36,308 bases of DNA. Source: Gemmatimonadetes bacterium 13_2_20CM_2_65_7. GTDB taxonomy: Bacteria; Gemmatimonadota; Gemmatimonadetes; Gemmatimonadales; GWC2-71-9. Positions within the stretch are counted from its first letter, which is position 1, and each line of letters starts with the position of its first letter. Location: positions 1 to 36,308 of the forward strand of contig MNDR01000053.1 of NCBI GenBank assembly GCA_001915025.1, in the 5' to 3' direction. A program made the position numbers and the translations under genes. The notes under the pieces are model-generated. The model ran no database searches and was not told where the DNA came from. It was given only the letters and a program-made list of their open reading frames with translations. Shown one piece after another: positions 27,908-36,308 of this stretch.

Positions 27908-29214
27908 ACCGCCGCCAGACGATCTCGCACGATCCGATCGAGCTGCGCCCGGAGCAGCGCGACTTCCATGCGGCCAAGAATTTCGGCGGCGAATCCGTAC
28001 GTAAGCAGACGGCGGGCCTGGTCTTCCGTGATCCCGCGACTGCGCATATAGAACAGCGCGCGCGGATCGAGCGGTCCGACGGTCGACCCGTGAGTGCACT
28101 TCACGTCGTCCGCGTAGATCTCGAGCTGCGGCTGGCTATCGGCGTGCGCGTCCGTCGACAACAACAGGTTGTTATTCGTCTGTTTGGAATCGGTCTTCTG
28201 CGCGCCCGGCCGGACGATGATGCGCCCAGTGAAGACGCCGCGCGAATGACCGTCGAGCACGCCATTGAAGTACTCGTGACTCTCACAATGGTCGGCGGCA
28301 TGGTCGATCGTCGTGTGATGGTCCGCGTGTTGCCGGCCGGCGAGCAGATAGAGGCCGTTGAGAATCAGCGTGCCGCCCGGACCCGCCAGGACGGTCCCGA
28401 TGTCGTGGCGCGACAGGGCGCCGCCGAATGCGACGGTGTGGAGATGAATGGTGCTGTCGCGGCCCTGATGCGTCTGCGTCGCGGCGACGTGATACGCGCG
28501 AGCACTCTCTCGCTGCACGCGATGATAGTCGATCCTCGCTCCGTCCCCGACGACAACCTCGGTAACGGAGTTCGTCCAGTAGACCTCAGGCTCGAGTGCC
28601 GCGTACGTCTCCACGACGGACGCGCGAGCCTCGCGGTCGATAACCACGAGGTTCCGGGGATGCATGACGATCTGCTGACTCTTCCCCGGGACAGCGAGGA
28701 ACAGCAGTTGAATCGGCTTCGGGACCACGGCTTTCGCCGGAACGTGCACGAACGCGCCTTCCCGTACGAACGCGGTGTTCAGTGCGCAGAACGGACGATC
28801 CTGAGAGGCGGCGTACTTGCAGAGGTGCGCCTGAACAATCTCGGGCCGATCGGCGAGTGCCTGCGCCAAACTCTCCACGCGGACGCCGTCGGCAGACAGC
28901 AGCGACAGAGAAGGTGCGAAGAAGCCGTTAACAAAAACGAGACGATGCGAGGTTTCGTCATCGAGCAGGAATGGCGCGATCGCCTCGAGCGAAGGAAGAG
29001 CGGACGCCGGCTTTGCCAGCTCGAAGGACGATTCAGCAATGGGCGCGACGCTGGTGAAGCGCCACGCCTCTTGCTTCATGTTCGGGAAGCCGAGCTCGCT
29101 GAAACGCGAGATTCCAGTATCGCGGAGGGTCTTCAGCCACGCGGGTGCGTTCGCGGCTCCGTTCGAAGCCCATGCATGGTACGCACCAACCAGATGTTCA
29201 ACTGCCATCGTCAC
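27904..29214 (-). CDS. sufD: Fe-S assembly protein SufD
   Basis: C-terminal 'DDVKCTHGSTVGPLDPRALFYMRSRGITEDQARRLLTYGFA'; position next to sufC. Confidence 0.94.
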   Translation of the reverse strand: MTMAVEHLVGAYHAWASNGAANAPAWLKTLRDTGISRFSELGFPNMKQEAWRFTSVAPIAESSFELAKPASALPSLEAIAPFLLDDETSHRLVFVNGFFAPSLSLLSADGVRVESLAQALADRPEIVQAHLCKYAASQDRPFCALNTAFVREGAFVHVPAKAVVPKPIQLLFLAVPGKSQQIVMHPRNLVVIDREARASVVETYAALEPEVYWTNSVTEVVVGDGARIDYHRVQRESARAYHVAATQTHQGRDSTIHLHTVAFGGALSRHDIGTVLAGPGGTLILNGLYLLAGRQHADHHTTIDHAADHCESHEYFNGVLDGHSRGVFTGRIIVRPGAQKTDSKQTNNNLLLSTDAHADSQPQLEIYADDVKCTHGSTVGPLDPRALFYMRSRGITEDQARRLLTYGFAAEILGRMEVALLRAQLDRIVRDRLAAV

Positions 29215-29984
29215 GACACCATTACGCCATCACGCAGCCAGTCGTAGCCCTTTGCCTCGAGTTCCTGAGCCAACTCGGGACCGCCCGACCTGACGATTCG
29301 CCCGTCCGCGAGGACGTGCACGACATCGGGCGTGATGTAGTTCAGCAGCCGCTGATAGTGTGTCACGATCAGGAATGCGCGCTTGGGATTGCGGAGTTGA
29401 TTCACTGCTTCGGCAACCGTTCGCAGTGCGTCGATGTCGAGGCCGGAGTCGGTCTCGTCCAGAATCGCGAGCCGCGGCTCCAGGACGGCGAGCTGCAGGA
29501 TCTCGTTGCGCTTTTTCTCGCCGCCCGAGAAGCCTTCGTTCACCGGGCGGTTCATCATCGAGTCGTCCCAGCCGATGCTCTTGAGCTTCGCTTCCAGGAC
29601 CTGCAGAAAATCGATCGGATCGAGCTCCGGTTCGCCCCGCTCCCTGCGAAGCGCGTTCAGCGCCGACCGCAGGAAGTAGGAATTGGTGATGCCGCGAACC
29701 TCGACCGGATACTGGAATGCGAGGAACACACCCGCACGCGCCCGCTCCTCCGGCTTCATGTCGAGCAAATCCTTGCCCTCGTACTGCGCGGTCCCAGCGA
29801 GCACCGTGTATGCCGGATGCCCGGCGAGCACCTGCGCCAGCGTGCTCTTGCCCGAGCCATTCGGCCCCATGATCGCGTGGACCTCACCGTCGCGAATCGT
29901 GAGGTCGACACCCTTGAGGATTTCGTTTCCAGCGACGGCCACGCGCAGGCCTTTGACTTCGAGCAGCGCTTTTCCCTTCTTCAC
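29211..29984 (-). CDS. sufC: Fe-S assembly ATPase SufC
   Basis: Walker [10 protein letters not shown], '[38 protein letters not shown]'. Confidence 0.97.
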   Translation of the reverse strand: MKKGKALLEVKGLRVAVAGNEILKGVDLTIRDGEVHAIMGPNGSGKSTLAQVLAGHPAYTVLAGTAQYEGKDLLDMKPEERARAGVFLAFQYPVEVRGITNSYFLRSALNALRRERGEPELDPIDFLQVLEAKLKSIGWDDSMMNRPVNEGFSGGEKKRNEILQLAVLEPRLAILDETDSGLDIDALRTVAEAVNQLRNPKRAFLIVTHYQRLLNYITPDVVHVLADGRIVRSGGPELAQELEAKGYDWLRDGVMVS

Positions 29985-31414
29985 CCGACACTCCCTTCCA
30001 GACTGATTCCGAGCAACCGGGTGGCCTCGACCGCGAATTCCATCGGCAGCTCTTTAAAGACCTCTTTGCAGAAGCCATTCACGATCATCGAAACCGCATC
30101 CTCCGCCGACAGCCCCCGCTGGCGCAGGTAGAAAATCTGGTCCTCGCCGATCTTTGAAGTCGACGCTTCATGCTCCATGATCGCCGTGCTGTTGCGCACG
30201 TCGATGTACGGGAAGGTGTGCGCCCCGCACTTATCGCCGATCAGCATCGAGTCACACTGCGAATAGTTTCGCGCGCCTTCCGCACCCTTCATGATCTTCA
30301 CCAGGCCACGGTACGTGTTCTGACCGCGTCCCGCTGAAATTCCCTTTGACACGATCGTCGAGCGCGTGTTCCTACCGAGATGAATCATCTTCGTCCCGGT
30401 GTCCGCCTGCTGCCGGTGGCTCGTCACGGCCACGGAGTAGAACTCGCCGATCGAGTTGTCGCCCTGGAGGATGCATCCCGGATACTTCCATGTGATCGCG
30501 GACCCCGTCTCGACCTGCGTCCAGGAGATCTTGGAATTCGTGCCCGCGCACTTACCGCGCTTCGTGACGAAGTTGTAAATCCCGCCGCGCCCTTCTTCGT
30601 CGCCGGGATACCAATTCTGAATCGTCGAGTACTTGATCGTCGCGCGGTCGAGCGCCACGAGCTCGACGACGGCCGCGTGCAGCTGGTTCTCATCGCGCAT
30701 CGGCGCCGAGCAACCCTCGAGGTAGCTCACGTAGCTGCCTTCCTCGGCGATGATCAGCGTCCGTTCGAACTGGCCGGTCGAGGACGCGTTGATGCGGAAA
30801 TACGTCGACAGCTCCAGCGGGCAGCGCACACCGTTCGGCACGTAGACGAATGAGCCGTCCGTGAAGACGGCAGAGTTCAATGCCGCGAAGAAGTTGTCGT
30901 TGTAGGGAACGACGGTGCCGATGTACTGCTGGACCAGGTCAGGATGCTCGCGGATCGCTTGCGAGATCGGACAGAAGATCACGCCGTACTTGGCGAGCTC
31001 CGCCTGAAACGTCGTCGCGACTGAGACGCTGTCGAACACCGCGTCCACGGCAACACCCGTGAGGCGCTTCTGCTCCTCGATCGGGATGCCGAGCTTTTCG
31101 AACGTCGCGACCAGCTTCGGATCCACCTGATCGAGCGAGTCGAGCTTGGGCTGCTGCTTCGGGGCGGCGTAGTAGCTGATCGCCTGGTAATCGATCGGGC
31201 CGTATTTCACGTTCGGCCAGTGCGGCTCCTGCATTTTGAGCCAATTCCGATATGCCTTGAGCCGCCAATCCAGCATCCATTCCGGCTCGCCCTTCTTCCC
31301 GGAAATGAGGCGGATCACGTCCTCGCTCAAGCCGGCCGGCACGACCTCGGATTCGATGTCGGTGACGAAGCCGTACTTGTACGGTTGCTGGACGTGCGCT
31401 TCAATGCTGGTCAT
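29981..31414 (-). CDS. sufB: Fe-S assembly protein SufB
   Basis: '[27 protein letters not shown]', '[25 protein letters not shown]', 'NTYRGLVKI'. ATG at 31414. Confidence 0.96.
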   Translation of the reverse strand: MTSIEAHVQQPYKYGFVTDIESEVVPAGLSEDVIRLISGKKGEPEWMLDWRLKAYRNWLKMQEPHWPNVKYGPIDYQAISYYAAPKQQPKLDSLDQVDPKLVATFEKLGIPIEEQKRLTGVAVDAVFDSVSVATTFQAELAKYGVIFCPISQAIREHPDLVQQYIGTVVPYNDNFFAALNSAVFTDGSFVYVPNGVRCPLELSTYFRINASSTGQFERTLIIAEEGSYVSYLEGCSAPMRDENQLHAAVVELVALDRATIKYSTIQNWYPGDEEGRGGIYNFVTKRGKCAGTNSKISWTQVETGSAITWKYPGCILQGDNSIGEFYSVAVTSHRQQADTGTKMIHLGRNTRSTIVSKGISAGRGQNTYRGLVKIMKGAEGARNYSQCDSMLIGDKCGAHTFPYIDVRNSTAIMEHEASTSKIGEDQIFYLRQRGLSAEDAVSMIVNGFCKEVFKELPMEFAVEATRLLGISLEGSVG

Positions 31415-31477
31415 CACGCTCCCGGAAGTCCTTAACAGACATGAACTTGGCAACTCAAAGAACCACCTAGAGTTGGA

Positions 31478-31505
31478 ATCCTAATGGTTTTGTCGGGATT
31501 GTCAA
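31478..31505 (-). promoter_or_regulatory. candidate suf operon promoter
   Basis: Minus strand TTGACA (31505-31500), 16 nt, TAGGAT (31483-31478); about 60 nt upstream of sufB ATG. Confidence 0.5.
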
Positions 31506-31522
31506 CCGAAACTACAGCTGGC

Positions 31523-32134
31523 TCAGTAGATGTCTCTATTCCATTCACGAACTAGCCGCTCGTAGTCCTCCGGCGTATTCACTTCGTCGATCACGGCGGG
31601 GTCATCCACGGCGACTGTGACGAGCTCCTTTTCGTGCTTGTGTAGTACCGACCTTGCGCCGGCTCGTGTGGCCTCGGGACTCTCCAACAGCTCGCTGAAT
31701 AGCGCTGACCCCCAGATCACGGGATGGCCACGGCGCTCTCCAAACATTGGCACCACGGCCTTTCCACCCGTGCGCCTGTGGGCTTCCAACACGCGCTCGA
31801 CCGTTGTGACGCGCACGTGAGGAAGATCGACGGGCCAAACAAGCGCCGCGCCCGGCTGAAGCGGCTGCAAAGCCCGCAGCGCGCCGCGCAGTGACGCGAT
31901 TGGGCCGGTTTCAGGCTCGGGATTTTCGACGATGATGCAGTCATGGCCGGCGATTGCAGGCAGGATCCGGGGAGCATCGGGACCCAGAACCACGACTCGG
32001 GTCTTCACTTCGAGCGCCTCCAACGCCTCCAGAATCCGGACCGCGAAGGGAAGGCCGCGGAAATCCAATAGGGCCTTGGGAGAGCCCATCCGGGCCGAGC
32101 GGCCGGCTGCGAGGACGATGCCGGCTAACGTCAT
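31523..32134 (-). CDS. MobA/MocA-like nucleotidyltransferase
   Basis: 'GIVLAAGRSARMGSPKALLDFRG', 'ALVWPVDLPHV', 'GHPVIWG'. Confidence 0.88.
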   Translation of the reverse strand: MTLAGIVLAAGRSARMGSPKALLDFRGLPFAVRILEALEALEVKTRVVVLGPDAPRILPAIAGHDCIIVENPEPETGPIASLRGALRALQPLQPGAALVWPVDLPHVRVTTVERVLEAHRRTGGKAVVPMFGERRGHPVIWGSALFSELLESPEATRAGARSVLHKHEKELVTVAVDDPAVIDEVNTPEDYERLVREWNRDIY

Positions 32135-32193
32135 AGGGGCTTAGAGACTAAGGGGTTGCACGCGGGGCCGAAACCCCCACATTAGGCGCGCCT

Positions 32194-32739
32194 ATGGCCG
32201 CCCGACGCATTCGTCAGCTTGGTGACCCAATTCTTCGGGTCCGCTGCACCCCGGTTCAAGACCCCAAGTCGCCGGCCGTGCGGCTGCTCGCCGACGACCT
32301 ACGGGACACGCTCCGCGCGGCGCGGAAGAAGTACAACATGGGGCGGGCGCTCGCGGCCCCGCAGATCGGCGCTCCAGTGCGCGTGGTGCTCGTCGAGATC
32401 GGCAAATTCCGCGCGACGATGGTGAACCCCGAGATCACGGACGTTGGCTCCGAAGACTTTCATGTTTGGGACGACTGTTTCTCGTTCCCGAACCTGCTCG
32501 TGCGCGTGACCCGCGCGTACCGCGCGACGCTCCGCTACACGGACATGAAAGGAAAGGTCGTCACGATGGAGCTCGAGGGACCGATGGCCGAGCTGTTGCA
32601 ACATGAGCTCGATCACCTGGATGGTATTCTCGCCTTGGACCAGCCGAGCGGGCTCGATCCCTTCGCCTACAAAGCGGAGTGGGAGAAGTCTCACAAGCCC
32701 TCCGAGCGCTACGGACCCCCCAGGCCGCGCGAAGTCTGA
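32194..32739 (+). CDS. def: peptide deformylase (divergent)
   Basis: 'LAAPQIGAPVRVVLVE', catalytic-Cys motif 'DDCFSFPNLLVRV', metal motif 'QHELDHLDGIL'. Confidence 0.85.
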   Translation: MAARRIRQLGDPILRVRCTPVQDPKSPAVRLLADDLRDTLRAARKKYNMGRALAAPQIGAPVRVVLVEIGKFRATMVNPEITDVGSEDFHVWDDCFSFPNLLVRVTRAYRATLRYTDMKGKVVTMELEGPMAELLQHELDHLDGILALDQPSGLDPFAYKAEWEKSHKPSERYGPPRPREV

Positions 32740-32762
32740 CGACCGACTAGATTCCAGCCATC

Positions 32763-34840
<2,078 letters not shown>

Positions 34841-34853
<13 letters not shown>

Positions 34854-35269
34854 AGACGGGCGAGTGCCTTGAGCAGCTGACTTTCGGGAGTCGATCCATC
34901 GGGTGCTTCGGCAAGGACCGTGGCAAAGCGGCGCCGGAGCAGTGGATCGCGAGTGGCCTGCGAAGCGAATTGGACCGTGAGCGGGATGAACCAGGGAGCT
35001 TGGCGGGCGCCGGCACCAGCACGAGCGACGGCAGCATACTGCTCGAACAGGGCCAGCAGAAACGCGCCTTTGGAGGGAAACTGACGGTAGATCGCGCCCT
35101 TCGTGAAGCCAGCCGCCTCGGCGACGTCATCCAACGTGCCGAGCTCGAGCCCACGCTCGGCAAACAGCCGGAGACCGGCCTCGACGAGCAGGGCTCGGGT
35201 TTCGTTCTTCCGGCGTTCGCGGATGATTCCCACCGGTATCCAGGATACGCTCCGGTACCGAACTGGCAA
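34841..35269 (-). CDS. TetR family transcriptional regulator (short)
   Basis: 'TRALLVEAGLRLFAERGLELGTLDDVAEAAGFTKGAIYRQFPSKGAFLLALFEQY'; overlaps the cyclase gene. Confidence 0.88.
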
Positions 35270-35405
35270 GCCTCAATCGCGAAAAACAGGCAGTTGGGGT
35301 ACTGGCGAGTATCTTAAGTAGCTGTGTACCGGGTGCGGTCGGTCGAATGTATCGCGTAGTAGCTAGGTTTGGCTTTCGCATTCGTCACGCGTTTTGGAGG
35401 AGAGA

Positions 35406-35678
35406 ATGCCGTACGTCATTGCCGAGCCGTGTATCAACGTCAAGGATCGATCGTGCGTCGACGTGTGTCCGGTGGACTGCATCTACGAAGGCGCGGACAT
35501 GCTCTACATCCACCCCGACGAATGCATCGATTGCGGCGCGTGCGAGCCAGAGTGCCCAGTGACGGCGATCTTTCCCGAGGAGGATGTCCCGCCGCAATGG
35601 AAGGATTACATCGCAAAGAACCGCGATGTCTTTCAGAGTGAGAACCCGCCCGGCAAGCCGCAGCGCAAAGGTTCTTAG
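35406..35678 (+). CDS. 7Fe-type ferredoxin (FdxA-like)
   Basis: '[17 protein letters not shown]' and '[12 protein letters not shown]'; GGAGGAG ribosome-binding site before ATG 35406. Confidence 0.92.
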   Translation: MPYVIAEPCINVKDRSCVDVCPVDCIYEGADMLYIHPDECIDCGACEPECPVTAIFPEEDVPPQWKDYIAKNRDVFQSENPPGKPQRKGS

Positions 35679-36308
35679 CTCAATGCTGTAAGAAAATCTC
35701 CCAATGCCCCGCTCAGCGGCAACGGCTGCTCGAGCGGGGCGACGTGTCCTGCTCCCGTGATGAGCGCAAAGCGCGCGCCGGGAATGGCGCGGGCCATTTC
35801 CTGCATCCCCGCGGCCGGCGCGATCTGGTCGTCGTCGCCCGCGATGACCAACACCGGGACACGAATCTGTCCGAGTAACGGCGTCGAATCGGGCCGGTCT
35901 CGCAGCGCGCGCAGCGCGCCGAGGATACCCGCGACCGGGGCGCGCTCAATCATTGCGCGCACTTCCTTTACAACTTGCGGCTGCTGCTCAAGTGTCGCGC
36001 GAGAGAGCAGCTTGGGCACGAGCTTTTCGGCGACGGCTCGTGCGCCGTCCCGCTGCGCCAGAGCAGCCATCACGTCGCGATCGCGTTTCGCCGCCGCGGA
36101 ATCGGCGGCAGCTTTGGTGCTGCACAGAATCGCCGCCCGGATACGTGTCGGCGCCCTGCGAAACAGCTCGAAGATGATGTATCCCCCCAGCGACTGGCCG
36201 CACACGACCACCTGCGAGATGTCGAGTCCGTCCAGCAGGGCGAGCAGATCGGCCGCGTACTGGCCGACGGAGTATCCGTCCGACGATCCCGGCACGCTCG
36301 ACGTTCCG
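35675..36308 (-). CDS. alpha/beta hydrolase, N-terminus beyond the window edge
   Basis: Nucleophile elbow '[15 protein letters not shown]', '[15 protein letters not shown]', '[11 protein letters not shown]'. Confidence 0.88.
   Translation of the reverse strand, partial: GTSSVPGSSDGYSVGQYAADLLALLDGLDISQVVVCGQSLGGYIIFELFRRAPTRIRAAILCSTKAAADSAAAKRDRDVMAALAQRDGARAVAEKLVPKLLSRATLEQQPQVVKEVRAMIERAPVAGILGALRALRDRPDSTPLLGQIRVPVLVIAGDDDQIAPAAGMQEMARAIPGARFALITGAGHVAPLEQPLPLSGALGDFLTALS

Noticed and set aside
28090-29247. 385-aa plus-strand ORF opposite sufD
   Set aside because: Antisense shadow ORF of sufD.
29145-30131. 328-aa plus-strand ORF opposite sufC
   Set aside because: Antisense shadow ORF of sufC.

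Overview
This is a gene-dense, high-GC bacterial chromosomal window. The gene content is compatible with Gemmatimonadota or a similar lineage, but that is inference only. About 36 protein-coding genes are supported. I saw no rRNA, tRNA, CRISPR array or transposase. Main blocks: (i) a diheme TsdA-like cytochrome c plus a Tat-exported DsrE-like protein; (ii) a six-gene overlapping minus-strand operon with a class V aminotransferase, LOG-family protein, bacterial deoxyhypusine-synthase-like protein, Spinster-like MFS, ATP-grasp ligase and multi-zinc-ribbon metallopeptidase; (iii) queG; (iv) an M20 peptidase and an MBL-fold hydrolase; (v) an ECF sigma factor, a membrane protein with a C-terminal AMPK/CBM48-type domain, a secreted protein, and a predicted beta-barrel with a second CBM48-like domain, divergent from a DUF4382/Ig-like lipoprotein; (vi) Nif3-like and MFS; (vii) mnmG, two parS sites, parA, parB, M23 peptidase and bactofilin; (viii) a NatAB-type ABC transporter; (ix) sufBCDUS; (x) a divergent peptide deformylase and a TPP riboswitch upstream of thiC; (xi) TetR/cyclase, a 7Fe-type ferredoxin and a truncated alpha/beta hydrolase. 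The strongest candidates for something undescribed are the ECF/double-CBM48 locus, the DHS-like/ATP-grasp/MFS operon, and the coupling of ParAB to an M23 peptidase and bactofilin.
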